The notes beneath the pieces were generated by a model. It did not search any database and had not been told where the DNA came from. It saw nothing but the letters and a program-made list of their open reading frames with translations. Shown here piece after piece: positions 1 to 9,240 of a stretch of DNA of 44,886 nucleotides (its first letter is position 1; every line of letters starts with the position of its first letter). Source of the DNA: Clostridia bacterium (lineage in GTDB: Bacteria; Bacillota; Clostridia; Christensenellales; Aristaeellaceae). The stretch lies in NCBI GenBank assembly GCA_024404245.1, contig JAKSQH010000009.1:1-44886 (forward strand), given 5' to 3'. The position numbers and the translations under genes are program-made.

Positions 1-60
1 TTTTACTGAGAGCTCTATGGATTCGTTTGACCGGTATCAGGAGGTCAAAAAAGTTGGTTC

Positions 61-189
61 TTCACGGAAAGTTATGTTATCGGGAATGCGGGATGCGAAG
101 GTTTCCAAAGGGCGATCGCAAAGCCCTTTGGTCAGCCCGCATTCTGAAACTTTTCAATGAAAGGATTGCATAACTCAGTTTTCCGTGAA
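61..189. repeat. Nested-palindrome intergenic repeat, copy A
   Basis: This is the most complete copy of a repeat found five times in the window. The outer arms are TTCACGGAAA (61-70) and TTTCCGTGAA (180-189), extended inside by GTTATG/CATAAC. A middle arm pairs GAATGCGGG (84-92) with CCCGCATTC (136-144). The inner hairpin is CAAAGGGC/GCCCTTTG around a GATCGCAAA-type loop. It begins 10 bases past the stop codon of the L,D-transpeptidase gene, so it probably lies in that gene's 3' UTR and could act as terminator or mRNA stabiliser. No coding potential is seen. The architecture resembles ERIC-type elements, but the sequence is not ERIC. Confidence 0.8.
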
Positions 190-198
190 GAGCCGTTT

Positions 199-1956
199 TT
201 ACTTCGTATTCGGTGCCGGTGTCTGTGAATCCGCGTTCAGCACATCGGCATACAGCAGTTCCTGCATTTTTACATCCGCCACGCCGTCCTGATAAAGACC
301 GTTTGCCTTTTCAAAAGCTTTCACCGCTTTTACGGTGCCGTCCAGATAGGTGCCCGAGCATTTACCCTGATAATACCCGAGGTCCGTCAGTTTCCGCTGC
401 AGCCAGTAAACCTGCTCGGATGAGTTGTTTTTCTTCAGCTGTTTCAGCGGAAGCGGCGGCTGTCCGTTGCTCCGGTATTCCGGTTCGGCTGTCGGCTTCG
501 GTGTGCTCTTCGGCACCTGGCGCTTGTAATCCAGCGGCGCGAGCTTCAGTGAATCCCGCAGTTCTGGATCAGCCGGCAGATCATTTGTAATCGTTACGAC
601 CGTTCCCTTGCCCACATTGTCAAAAATCCATTTGGCATCCGCGACCGTAAGCCTGATGCATCCGTGGCTGGCGCGCCGGCCCAGTTTCTCATAGCTTGAT
701 GTTTTCATATCAGTATTGCTAACGGAATTATAAATGACGCTGTGGAACGCGACCGATGAATTGATTTTCGTCCAGTAGCGCGCGTAGCTCCCGAACTGAG
801 GGAACTTGCACCACTGCGCGTGTCTTCCGCTCAGCACCCAGTCGCCGGCAGGGCTGGGATTCTTCACCGTGCCTGTGGAGCAGAGCATCTGCCGTACGAT
901 CACGGTATATTCACCGTTCGCGTCCCTGCCGTAGACCGTTGTCACCTGGTTGTTCACGTCAACCGTGATCGCGAACGGAACGGGTTCCGGCGTAGGCGTC
1001 GGCTTCGGCGTATCGGAGGGACCGACCAGATAATTATCATTGAAAATCAGGTTCCAGGTTGTTTCGTCCACCACACCGTCCGCTTTGATTCCGTTCTGTG
1101 TCTGAAGGGTTTTTACGGCTTTGGTTGTTTTGCCGAGGAAGTTTCCGCTCACAGGACCCGTATAGTATCCGATTTCCGTCAGGCGCGTCTGCAGCTGTTT
1201 CACAATCGCTCCCGTGGAACCGTTTTTCAGTTTCTTTGTAAAAGCGACATTTTCCGTGTCCACACTGGCCGCCGGCGCGTTTTCGTCCACCAGAAAACTT
1301 GCCGGTGCCGGCGTAGCCGTCGGCACGGACATATCATCCCTGTTGACCGCGTCACCTGAGAACATAAGTTCCTGTGTTCCGATATCGGCGTTTCCGGTTA
1401 CATCCAGCCGGTTCTTTTCCTGAAAGGCGGAAACAGCTGTCACGGTGGATTCCAGATAATTGCCGCTGATCCGTTCGCGATAGAAGCCGAGAGCCATCAG
1501 CCGCGTCTGCAGTTTCTCAACGCATTCGCCGAAACAGCCGTAACGGAGCGGGCGGTACAGTGCCGCGTACAGCATAGCCTGCGTCTGGATATCCGCTTCA
1601 CCGGTAACATCCAGTTCAAAATCAGCCTGAAAGTCACTCACAGCCTGCTTCGTCCTTACGCCGTAGCTGCCTGTCAGCTCTCCGTCATAGTAATTCAGTT
1701 CCTTCAGTCTGGTTTGAAGCTCAGCCACGTCATCCCCGCTGTCGCCGGAGGTCAGATTTCTCGCTTCAACGGTTTCTTCCTCAAGTTCGCCGTTATCATC
1801 CAACGGAACGGGATCACCTTCATCGTCTTCAGTCAGGGCATCGTCCCCGTATTCGTCGGGCGTGTCCGCGTCCGTTCCGCCGGCGCTTACAGTTCCGGCA
1901 AAGCAGGCGGTCGCGAACAGCATTACAATCAGAAACACGCAAAACAGGCGCTTCAT
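199..1956 (-). CDS. L,D-transpeptidase (YkuD) with four peptidoglycan-binding repeats
   Basis: This is a predicted secreted or membrane-anchored 585-aa enzyme that forms 3-3 cross-links or attaches proteins to peptidoglycan. A hydrophobic signal segment covers residues 1-25 and is followed by an acidic linker. PG_binding_1 repeats lie at about 72-132, 140-200 and 245-306, each with the LQTRLxxLGYY-like helix and an AVxxFQ motif. The YkuD domain spans about 330-460, with the His of AFH near 405 and the SHGCIRL motif carrying catalytic Cys (about 433). A fourth PG-binding repeat sits at the C-terminus (about 505-570). Pro/Thr-rich linkers separate the modules. GTG at 1957-1959 directly precedes the ATG, but GAGGTG spaced 7 bases away favours the ATG at 1956. 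The gene is monocistronic: it has its own promoter, and repeat A lies downstream. Confidence 0.9.
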   Translation of the reverse strand: MKRLFCVFLIVMLFATACFAGTVSAGGTDADTPDEYGDDALTEDDEGDPVPLDDNGELEEETVEARNLTSGDSGDDVAELQTRLKELNYYDGELTGSYGVRTKQAVSDFQADFELDVTGEADIQTQAMLYAALYRPLRYGCFGECVEKLQTRLMALGFYRERISGNYLESTVTAVSAFQEKNRLDVTGNADIGTQELMFSGDAVNRDDMSVPTATPAPASFLVDENAPAASVDTENVAFTKKLKNGSTGAIVKQLQTRLTEIGYYTGPVSGNFLGKTTKAVKTLQTQNGIKADGVVDETTWNLIFNDNYLVGPSDTPKPTPTPEPVPFAITVDVNNQVTTVYGRDANGEYTVIVRQMLCSTGTVKNPSPAGDWVLSGRHAQWCKFPQFGSYARYWTKINSSVAFHSVIYNSVSNTDMKTSSYEKLGRRASHGCIRLTVADAKWIFDNVGKGTVVTITNDLPADPELRDSLKLAPLDYKRQVPKSTPKPTAEPEYRSNGQPPLPLKQLKKNNSSEQVYWLQRKLTDLGYYQGKCSGTYLDGTVKAVKAFEKANGLYQDGVADVKMQELLYADVLNADSQTPAPNTK

Positions 1957-1987
1957 CACAGTTCACCTCGAAAAGGTATTGCAATAT

Positions 1988-2016
1988 ATTGTAACATTTC
2001 CGCAACAATTATGCAA
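1988..2016 (-). promoter_or_regulatory. Sigma-A promoter of the L,D-transpeptidase gene
   Basis: Read on the minus strand, the -35 is TTGCAT (2011-2016), the spacer is 17 bases, and the -10 is TACAAT (1988-1993) with an upstream TG giving an extended -10. It lies about 30 bases before the start codon. Confidence 0.7.
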
Positions 2017-2025
2017 GCTCCGCTG

Positions 2026-2058
2026 AAAAAAAGGCGAACCCCGTCCGGGATCCGCCTA
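2026..2058 (-). terminator. Intrinsic terminator of clpB
   Basis: On the minus strand, downstream of the clpB stop, AGGCGGA pairs with TTCGCCT around a CCC/GGG inner stem. A run of seven T follows (2026-2032 on the plus strand as A). Confidence 0.85.
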
Positions 2059-2069
2059 AAAAAGTCCTG

Positions 2070-4676
2070 TTACGCTTTGTTTGTTACAGTAAGGTTACCG
2101 TTTTCATCCGTATCCACGAGCAATGTACCGCCGGGTGTGATATCACCGGCAACAAGGCGCCGTGCGATCAGCGTCTCCACCCTGCTCTGCAGGTACCGGC
2201 GCAGCGGCCGCGCGCCGAATACGGGATCAAAGCCCCGTTCAATCACAGTTTCCAGCGCCTCCGCGCTCAGTTCGGCCTTCAGCTGACGGTTTTCAAGCCG
2301 TTTGTTGAGTTCATTCACCATCAGCCGTACAATTGAGCTGATCTCAGTGCGTGTCAGCGGCTTGTAATATACAATTTCGTCAATTCTGTTCAGAAATTCC
2401 GGTCGGAAGTGCGTTTTCAGCAGTCTGTCGGTCTGTTCCCGCGCCTCCGCGGTAATCTCGCCGTCGCTTATGCCTTCAAGGATATACTCGCTGCCGAGAT
2501 TGCTGGTCATAATCAGAATCGTATTCTTGAAATCGACCGTTCTCCCCTGGCTGTCCGTAATCCGTCCGTCATCCAGCACCTGCAGAAGCACATTGAATAC
2601 ATCCGGATGTGCCTTCTCCACCTCGTCAAAAAGCACCACACAATACGGATGGCGGCGTACCGCTTCGGTCAGCTGTCCGCCTTCGTCATATCCCACATAT
2701 CCGGGAGGCGCGCCGATCAGTCTGCTGACGCTGAATTTCTCCATATATTCGGACATATCAATCCGGATCATGTTCTTCTCATCGTCAAACAGCGCCTGTG
2801 CGAGTGCCTTGGCCAGCTCCGTCTTGCCGACACCCGTCGGCCCCAGAAACATGAATGATCCGAGAGGCCGGTTCGGGTCCTGTATACCCGCGCGGGAACG
2901 CAGAATCGCGTCGCTCACTTTCTGCACCGCTTCATCCTGACCGATCACGCGCTGATGCAGGATGTTTTCAAGGTTCAGCAGCTTCTCGCGCTCACTTTCC
3001 ATCAGTTTGTTCACGGGGATCCCTGTCCATCTGCATACAATCCGGGCGATTTCCTCATCTGTCACACGGTCGCGCAGCAGGCTGTCCTCGCCCTTGCTCT
3101 TCTCAGCGATATCCTCTTCCTTCTCCAGTTCATTTTTCAGCTGGGGCAGTCTGCCGTATTTCAGTTCAGCGGCGCGGTTCAGGTCATATTCGCGTTCCGC
3201 CTGCTCAATCTGCGCGTTTACTTTCTCAATTTCCTCACGCAGCGAAGAAACCTTACCGATTGCTTCCTTCTCGCTTTCCCAGCGTGCCTTCATCGTGTTG
3301 AACGCGTCGCGCTGCTCCGCCAGTTCTCTGCGCAGGTCTTCAAGGCGCGCGGCGGACAGCTTGTCGTCATCCTTTGTCAGCGCGGCTTCCTCAATCTCCA
3401 GCTGCATGATTCTGCGGCGGATATCGTCAAGTTCAGTCGGCAGCGAATCGATTTCCGTACGGATCATCGCGCAGGCTTCATCCACCAGGTCGATTGCCTT
3501 GTCAGGCAGGAATCTGTCCGAGATATACCGGTTGGAAAGCGTGGCCGCGGCGATGAGCGCGCTGTCCTGAATTTTGACGCCGTGAAAGACCTCATAGCGT
3601 TCCTTCAGGCCGCGAAGAATGGATACCGTATCCTCAACGGACGGTTCGCCGACCGTAACCGGCTGAAAACGGCGTTCCAGAGCCGCGTCCTTTTCAATAT
3701 ACTGCCTGTATTCATTCAGCGTTGTCGCGCCGATGCAGTGCAGTTCGCCGCGCGCGAGCATGGGCTTGAGCAGGTTACCGGCGTCCATAGCGCCGTCTGC
3801 CTTTCCCGCGCCCACAATGGTGTGCAGTTCATCAATAAACAGAATGATGTGCCCGTCGCTCTTTTTGATTTCGGCCAGCACTGCCTTGAGGCGTTCCTCA
3901 AACTCGCCGCGGAACTTGGCGCCGGCGATCAGGCTACCCATATCCAGTGAAAAGATCGTGCGGTCACGCAGTGTTTCGGGTACATCCCCTCTTACAATCC
4001 GCTGGGCAAGCCCTTCGGCAACAGCTGTTTTGCCGACGCCCGGTTCACCGATCAGCACGGGATTGTTTTTTGTTTTCCGGCTCAGAATACGGATTACGTT
4101 ACGTATTTCGGCGTCACGCCCGATCACGGGATCAAGTTTCTGTCTTCTGGCCATTTCAACCAGATCGGTACCGTACTTTTTCAGCGCGTCATACGTATCC
4201 TCCGGCGTATCCGAAGTCACTCTGGTGCTGCCTCGCACTTCGCTCAGGCTTCTGAGGAAATCATCAGGCCGGTAGCCGATCCGGTCCAGTATTTTCTTTA
4301 CATTGGCGGAAGGTCTGGCGCAGATACCTGTCCACACATGCTCAACGGAAAGATACTCGTCCTTCATGCGTTCGGCCGTTTGTTCGGCTTCAAGCAGCGC
4401 CTTTTCAAGTTCCGGGGAAATATAAACCTTTCCGGGTTCTCTGCCGGGGCCCGACACACGCGGAATCCTGCCGAGGGAATCCTTCAGCGCGCTCTCAAGC
4501 GCGTCCGCTGATATGCCGCATTTAGCCAGCAACTGCGGTATCAGATCATTCCGGTCCTCCGTCAGCGCCAGCATCACATGCTCCTGGTCCACCTGCATAT
4601 GCTGATATTCCACCGCGATGGACTGCGCCCGCTGCAGGGCACCGGTCGTTTTCTGCGTGAATTTATTCATATCCAT
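2070..4676 (-). CDS. clpB: ATP-dependent disaggregase ClpB
   Basis: This 868-aa Hsp100 chaperone rescues aggregated proteins together with DnaK. Two Clp-N repeats occupy residues 1-145. The first AAA+ module has Walker A GEPGVGKT (210-217). The coiled-coil middle domain at about 415-530 identifies ClpB rather than ClpA or ClpC. The second AAA+ module has GPTGVGKTE (612-620) and the ClpB C-terminal sensor-2 region (GARPLRR). The length is normal for the family. The ATG at 4676 has a GAGGAGG site nine bases upstream. The gene is monocistronic, with its own CtsR-type operator and intrinsic terminator, so it belongs to the heat-shock regulon. CtsR itself is not in the window. Confidence 0.97.
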   Translation of the reverse strand: MDMNKFTQKTTGALQRAQSIAVEYQHMQVDQEHVMLALTEDRNDLIPQLLAKCGISADALESALKDSLGRIPRVSGPGREPGKVYISPELEKALLEAEQTAERMKDEYLSVEHVWTGICARPSANVKKILDRIGYRPDDFLRSLSEVRGSTRVTSDTPEDTYDALKKYGTDLVEMARRQKLDPVIGRDAEIRNVIRILSRKTKNNPVLIGEPGVGKTAVAEGLAQRIVRGDVPETLRDRTIFSLDMGSLIAGAKFRGEFEERLKAVLAEIKKSDGHIILFIDELHTIVGAGKADGAMDAGNLLKPMLARGELHCIGATTLNEYRQYIEKDAALERRFQPVTVGEPSVEDTVSILRGLKERYEVFHGVKIQDSALIAAATLSNRYISDRFLPDKAIDLVDEACAMIRTEIDSLPTELDDIRRRIMQLEIEEAALTKDDDKLSAARLEDLRRELAEQRDAFNTMKARWESEKEAIGKVSSLREEIEKVNAQIEQAEREYDLNRAAELKYGRLPQLKNELEKEEDIAEKSKGEDSLLRDRVTDEEIARIVCRWTGIPVNKLMESEREKLLNLENILHQRVIGQDEAVQKVSDAILRSRAGIQDPNRPLGSFMFLGPTGVGKTELAKALAQALFDDEKNMIRIDMSEYMEKFSVSRLIGAPPGYVGYDEGGQLTEAVRRHPYCVVLFDEVEKAHPDVFNVLLQVLDDGRITDSQGRTVDFKNTILIMTSNLGSEYILEGISDGEITAEAREQTDRLLKTHFRPEFLNRIDEIVYYKPLTRTEISSIVRLMVNELNKRLENRQLKAELSAEALETVIERGFDPVFGARPLRRYLQSRVETLIARRLVAGDITPGGTLLVDTDENGNLTVTNKA

Positions 4677-4700
4677 AATCAGCAGCCTCCTCTGAAAGTC

Positions 4701-4717
4701 TTTGACTTTCTTTGACT
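4701..4717 (-). promoter_or_regulatory. CtsR operator before clpB
   Basis: On the minus strand the sequence reads AGTCAAA-GAA-AGTCAAA, an exact match to the known CtsR heptad direct repeat RGTCAAA-NAN-RGTCAAA. It lies just downstream of the -10, across the expected transcription start, which is the usual repressing position. Confidence 0.9.
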
Positions 4718-4726
4718 TTCAAGAAC

Positions 4727-4754
4727 AGTTTACTCACTTTCGGCCATATGTCAA
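4727..4754 (-). promoter_or_regulatory. Sigma-A promoter of clpB
   Basis: On the minus strand the -35 is TTGACA (4749-4754), the spacer 16 bases and the -10 TAAACT (4727-4732). The CtsR box follows immediately downstream. Confidence 0.7.
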
Positions 4755-4763
4755 GTGTTTTGT

Positions 4764-4794
4764 AAAAAAAGCCTCCGGATCAATCTCCGGAGGC
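4764..4794 (-). terminator. Intrinsic terminator of the ABC exporter operon
   Basis: On the minus strand, GCCTCCGGA and TCCGGAGGC form a hairpin (4771-4794) followed by a T run, 7 bases past the exporter stop codon. Confidence 0.9.
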
Positions 4795-4801
4795 ATCGGC
4801 G

Positions 4802-6760
4802 TCAGTCAAGTTCCGTTTTGCCGGTATACAGCTCGTAGTATCTGCCCTTCTGTTCAAGCAGCTGGTCATGGTTGCCGCGTTCGATGATCTCACCGTGTTC
4901 CAGCACCATGATGGCGTCGGCGTTGCGTACGGTGGACAGTCTGTGCGCGATCACAAACGTTGTTCTGTTTTTCATCAGCCTGTCCATACCGTGCTCGATA
5001 TGGCGCTCGGTACGGGTATCAACACTGCTGGTCGCTTCATCCAGCACCAGAATCGGGGCTTTGGAAACCGCCGCGCGCGCGATATTCAGCAGCTGGCGCT
5101 GTCCCTGGCTCAGGTTGGCGCCGTCGCCGTCCAGCATCGTGTCATAGCCGTTTTCAAGCCGCATGATAAAGCTGTGCGCGCTCGCCAGTTTAGCGGCGGC
5201 CTCCACTTCCTCATCCGTGGCGTCAAGCCGGCCGTAGCGGATATTTTCGCGCACGGTGCCGGTAAACAGGTGCGTGTCCTGCAGCACCATAGCAATATTC
5301 TCACGCAGGGTTCCGCGGGCGTAATCCCTTATGTCCACACCGTCAATGGTAATCTTACCGTCGCTAATATCATAGAACCGGTTCAGCAGATTCGTTACCG
5401 TGGTTTTGCCGGCACCTGTGGAACCGACAAAAGCAATCTTCTGGCCGGGATGCGCGTACAGTGTGATATCCTTCAGCACGGTCTTGTCCGGCACATAGCC
5501 GAAGTTCACATGTTCAAGCACCACATCACCGCGGATCTGCGTGTTCACGGCATTGTCGCGGTCCGGTTCTTCCGGCATTTCATCCATAACGGCGAATACG
5601 CGTTCCGCACCCGCCAGCGCCGCGAATATCGTGGTCATCTGCTGGCTGATCTGGTTGATCGGCATGGCGAACTGACGGCTGTAGCCCGCGAACACGGTCA
5701 GCCCGCCGGGGGTAAAGCTGCCGTTCACCATCAGGATTCCGCCCACGCCGATTGTCACGGCGTAGGTAATCTGGCTGGTATTGCCCATTACGGGACCCAT
5801 AATGCCGCCGAAGAAGCCGGCCTTGTACTGTTTATCCCGCAGTTCGCCGTTCAGCAGACCGAATTCTTCATTGCACTCGGCTTCATGGTTGAACACCTTG
5901 ATAACCTTCTGGCCGGTCACCGTCTCTTCAATATATCCGTTCACGGCGCCCAGCGCGGACTGCTGCGCGGCATAATACTTGGCGCTCTTTTTCGCGATAG
6001 CCGCGCCGCCCATTGTGAAAATCGGGATAAAGAGGACCGTCACAAGCGTCAGGATCCAGCTTGTCGTGATCATGAACACAAACGTGCCGATCAGCGTCAC
6101 AATACCGGAGATAATGCCCGTCAGCGAGTTGCTGATCATGGTTTCAATCGCGTCGATATCGTTTGTGTAGCGGCTCATGAGTTCACCGGTCGGATGGCCG
6201 TCATAATACCGCACGGGCAGATCCTGCATCTTGTTGAACAGATCGTTGCGCAGTTCCTCAATCGCCGTCTGGGATACATTCAGCATCAGCCGTCCCTGCA
6301 GATAGGAGGACGCGATACCGATCAGATAAATCCCGCCGAGCAGCGCGAGCGCCATTGCCACGTAAGCCGTGATTTCGGCCGCGGTTCCCGTCGCGATCCA
6401 GTTCTGTACGGCGGGTGTTTCGACAAAGGACGCGATAATATTGTCAGCGGCCTTTTCAAAAACGCTCATACTGATATCAGCGGCGGGATTCACCGCCAGC
6501 GTAATCCGGTCGATAATCGGCGCCAGCAGATATCCGCCGCACAGGCCGGTGACCGTATTCAGCAGCATGCACAGCAGCACCGCGGCGATTTTATACCAGT
6601 GTTTTTTCAGATATCCGCACAGCCGGCGGATCGTCGCGCCCGCGTTCTGCGGTTTGCCGCTCATTCCCCGTGGACCTCTTCCGCCTCCGCCGCCGTGGCC
6701 GCCGCGCGCGGGTACTTTGGAGGCGTATTGCTTCTGCAGCCGTTCAAGTGTACGTGCCAT
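4802..6760 (-). CDS. Heterodimeric ABC exporter, subunit with consensus ATP site
   Basis: This 652-aa half-transporter (membrane domain fused to ATPase) resembles the LmrCD/BmrCD/TM287-288 multidrug exporters. A Gly/Arg-rich N-terminal tail (about 15-40) precedes six transmembrane helices (about 55-380). The nucleotide-binding domain has Walker A GSTGAGKTT (446-454), Walker B ending in catalytic Glu (ILVLDEATS, Glu about 575) and the switch His (IAHRLST, about 606). Its signature is LSQGQ (about 550) instead of LSGGQ. It lies 3 bp downstream of the partner subunit, so the two are co-transcribed and almost certainly pair. The substrate is unknown; drugs, peptides or lipids are all possible for this family. 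Confidence 0.9.
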   Translation of the reverse strand: MARTLERLQKQYASKVPARGGHGGGGGRGPRGMSGKPQNAGATIRRLCGYLKKHWYKIAAVLLCMLLNTVTGLCGGYLLAPIIDRITLAVNPAADISMSVFEKAADNIIASFVETPAVQNWIATGTAAEITAYVAMALALLGGIYLIGIASSYLQGRLMLNVSQTAIEELRNDLFNKMQDLPVRYYDGHPTGELMSRYTNDIDAIETMISNSLTGIISGIVTLIGTFVFMITTSWILTLVTVLFIPIFTMGGAAIAKKSAKYYAAQQSALGAVNGYIEETVTGQKVIKVFNHEAECNEEFGLLNGELRDKQYKAGFFGGIMGPVMGNTSQITYAVTIGVGGILMVNGSFTPGGLTVFAGYSRQFAMPINQISQQMTTIFAALAGAERVFAVMDEMPEEPDRDNAVNTQIRGDVVLEHVNFGYVPDKTVLKDITLYAHPGQKIAFVGSTGAGKTTVTNLLNRFYDISDGKITIDGVDIRDYARGTLRENIAMVLQDTHLFTGTVRENIRYGRLDATDEEVEAAAKLASAHSFIMRLENGYDTMLDGDGANLSQGQRQLLNIARAAVSKAPILVLDEATSSVDTRTERHIEHGMDRLMKNRTTFVIAHRLSTVRNADAIMVLEHGEIIERGNHDQLLEQKGRYYELYTGKTELD

Positions 6761-6763
6761 TGC

Positions 6764-8497
6764 TTACGCCTCCTTCTTTCCGGTTTGGGACTCATAGATT
6801 TCCTGATACTCGGTATTGGTCTTCAGGAGCGTTTCATGCGTACCCACACCCGTGATGCAGCCGTCGTTCATCACGATGATCATGTCAGAATCCATCACTG
6901 ATGAAATTCTCTGTGCGATGATAATCTTGGTGGAATCCTTCAGTTCATCCGTAAACATACGGCGGATCTGCGCTTCGGTTGCCGTATCCACAGCAGACGT
7001 GGAGTCGTCAAGAATCAGTACCTTCGGCTTCTTCAGCAGCGCGCGGGCAATACACAGGCGCTGGCGCTGTCCGCCGGATACGTTTGTTCCGCCTTTGTCG
7101 AGTTCCGTCTGATAGCCGTCTTTGAAGGTTGAAACAAACTTGTCAGCCTGCGCGGCTTTCGCGGCCGCGGTTACTTCTTCGTCGGACGCGTTTATATCAC
7201 CCCAGCGCAGGTTTTCTTCAATCGTGCCGGAAAACAGAACGTTTTTCTGCAGAACCATGCCCACGCCTTCACGCAGGTTGAAAAGCGAATAATCCCTGAC
7301 ATTCACACCGTCAATCAGAACCTCGCCTTCGTCAGGATCATACAGGCGCGGAATCATGGAAACAAGCGTGCTTTTCCCGCAGCCTGTCGATCCGATAATA
7401 CCCACGGTGCTCTTCGGTTCAATCGTCAGATTGATATGATCCAGTACCTTGTCCGTACTGTTTTTATAATAGCGGAAGGATACATCGCGGAATTCGATTC
7501 TGCCTTCCTTCACGGTCAGATCCTTATGCGCCGCGTTATCATCGCTCAGGTCCGCTTTCTCCTCCAGCACCTCCAGAATACGCTTGCCGGATGCCAGCGC
7601 GCGTGAGGAGAACATCAGCAGGAAGGTGACCATTACCAGCGATACAAGGATCTGCGACACATAGTTGACAAACGCGGACAGATCGCCCACCGCCATACCG
7701 CCGTCCAGCACAATACCGTGGCCGAACCAGATAACCGCGATGATCGTCGCATACATAAAGAACGTTGTCACAGGCGACATGAAAATAACCACACGCATCG
7801 CGGACATGGCGGAGTCCTTCAGATCGCCGTTGGCTTTCGCGAATTTGCTTTTTTCAAACTTTTCGCGTACGAAGCTCTTGACCACGCGCACGTTGGTGAT
7901 ATTCTCCTGAACGGTGGAGTTCAGACCGTCAACGCGCGTCTGAACCTTTTTAAACCGCGGGAAGCCCGTCAGAATGATAAAGCCGACCGTCACCAGCAGC
8001 AGCGGAACGCTGACCAGGAACACCGTCGCGAGGCTCGGACGGATACGGATCGCCATAATCAGTCCGCCGATCATCATACCGGGCGCGCGCAGTGCCATAC
8101 GCATCAGCATGGCCACGAAATTCTGCACCTGCGTCACATCGTTGGTCACACGCGTAACGAGTGACCCCGTGGAAAACCGGTCAATATTCGCGAAGCTGAA
8201 CCCCTGTATCTTTCTGTACAGATCATCACGGATATCGCCCGCGAAATTCACGCTCGCCTTTGTGGCGTAATAGCAGCCGCCCACACCGCCCGCCATCATC
8301 AACAGGGCGATCAGGATCATTTCCAGCGCTGTTCCGATACTGGAGCCGACTGTGAGCGTTCCGGCGTTTCCGGCATTGATTACGCCCGCGAGCAGCTTCG
8401 GCATCAGTACCTCGCCGATGACTTCCACAATCATGCACACCGGTCCGATAATGAACCATTTCATGTACGGCCGTATGTATTTCATCCACTTCTTCAA
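6764..8497 (-). CDS. Heterodimeric ABC exporter, subunit with degenerate ATP site
   Basis: This 577-aa half-transporter is first in the exporter operon. Six transmembrane helices lie at about 10-300. The ATPase domain has Walker A GSTGCGKST (369-377) and signature VSGGQRQRL. However, Walker B ends in Asp (VLILDDSTS, second Asp about 498) and the switch His is replaced by Gln (IIAQRISS). Asp for Glu, Gln for His and the partner's LSQGQ signature together mark the non-hydrolysing site of asymmetric exporters. The start appears to be TTG at 8497, encoding MKKWMKYIRPYMKW; ATG four codons later is possible because the upstream SD (GGGAAG) is weak. Confidence 0.88.
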   Translation of the reverse strand: MKKWMKYIRPYMKWFIIGPVCMIVEVIGEVLMPKLLAGVINAGNAGTLTVGSSIGTALEMILIALLMMAGGVGGCYYATKASVNFAGDIRDDLYRKIQGFSFANIDRFSTGSLVTRVTNDVTQVQNFVAMLMRMALRAPGMMIGGLIMAIRIRPSLATVFLVSVPLLLVTVGFIILTGFPRFKKVQTRVDGLNSTVQENITNVRVVKSFVREKFEKSKFAKANGDLKDSAMSAMRVVIFMSPVTTFFMYATIIAVIWFGHGIVLDGGMAVGDLSAFVNYVSQILVSLVMVTFLLMFSSRALASGKRILEVLEEKADLSDDNAAHKDLTVKEGRIEFRDVSFRYYKNSTDKVLDHINLTIEPKSTVGIIGSTGCGKSTLVSMIPRLYDPDEGEVLIDGVNVRDYSLFNLREGVGMVLQKNVLFSGTIEENLRWGDINASDEEVTAAAKAAQADKFVSTFKDGYQTELDKGGTNVSGGQRQRLCIARALLKKPKVLILDDSTSAVDTATEAQIRRMFTDELKDSTKIIIAQRISSVMDSDMIIVMNDGCITGVGTHETLLKTNTEYQEIYESQTGKKEA

Positions 8498-8537
8498 AGG
8501 TCTTCCCAGCCTTTCTTCTGATTACTGACAAATAATG

Positions 8538-8566
8538 ATTATCCGTCTTTCCGGTGATCAAGTCAA
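8538..8566 (-). promoter_or_regulatory. Sigma-A promoter of the ABC exporter operon
   Basis: On the minus strand the -35 is TTGACT (8561-8566), the spacer 17 bases and the -10 GATAAT (8538-8543), about 40 bases before the TTG start. Confidence 0.65.
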
Positions 8567-8628
8567 GCGACGCTGTCTGAAAAGCAGGTGAAATCTTCCC
8601 GGTATACAAAGCCGGCACCCGCCCGTTA

Positions 8629-9240
8629 TCACTCTTCGCCGATGATCCTGCCGGATGCCCGCAGCACTCTGAATCCGCCGGAGCGGTCAAGAATTTCGAC
8701 ATCCGCGAATATTGTCTTCAGATACTTCATGCAGCTGTCAGCGCCCTGCTGTTTTCTGATCACCAGATAGAGCGCGCCGTCCTCTTTCAGGCACATAGCG
8801 CTGTCCGCGAAGATCCTGTATATGGTTTGCTTTCCGGCACGGATCGGCGGGTTGGTAATCACCGCGTCAAACCGTGAATCCATAAATGCCGCCATCCCGT
8901 CGCTTTCGCGGCAGGTAATATCGGCGCCGTTTACAGCCGCGTTCTCAGCAGTCAGCCGGAGCGCGCGGCGGTTCACATCCCCCATCATCACACGCGTTTC
9001 CGGCCAGTGTTTCTTTACGCAGATACCGATCGGGCCCCATCCGCATCCGATGTCAAGAATATCCCCCGTCATCTGTTCCGGCAACGCGTCCAGCAGAGTT
9101 CTTGTTCCGTAATCCAGCTCACCTTTTGAAAACACACCGGCGTCCGTTGTGAATTTCATATCGTGTCCGCGCCAGGTGAATTCGCACACAACAGGTTTTG
9201 ATTCGCTCTGCGGATCGGCGGTATAGTACTGATCGTTCAT
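8629..9240 (-). CDS. Class I SAM-dependent methyltransferase, RsmC/YbxB-like
   Basis: This 203-aa protein probably methylates a guanine N2 of 16S rRNA, as RsmC does, based on the MTS-type fold. The SAM-binding motif I is DILDIGCGWGPIG (about 61-73) and the catalytic motif IV is NPPIRAG, as expected for N2-guanine methyltransferases. The size fits the short Bacillota YbxB form, which lacks the second N-terminal domain of E. coli RsmC. Its ATG overlaps the stop codon of the upstream pseudouridine synthase gene (ATGA), so translational coupling is likely and supports an rRNA-modification role. Confidence 0.82.
   Translation of the reverse strand: MNDQYYTADPQSESKPVVCEFTWRGHDMKFTTDAGVFSKGELDYGTRTLLDALPEQMTGDILDIGCGWGPIGICVKKHWPETRVMMGDVNRRALRLTAENAAVNGADITCRESDGMAAFMDSRFDAVITNPPIRAGKQTIYRIFADSAMCLKEDGALYLVIRKQQGADSCMKYLKTIFADVEILDRSGGFRVLRASGRIIGEE

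Noticed and set aside
4868..6901. Long open frame on the plus strand opposite the ABC exporter gene
   Set aside because: It is antisense to a well-supported gene, has no SD, and its composition (many His, Arg and Gln) is what a GC-rich gene gives on its reverse strand.
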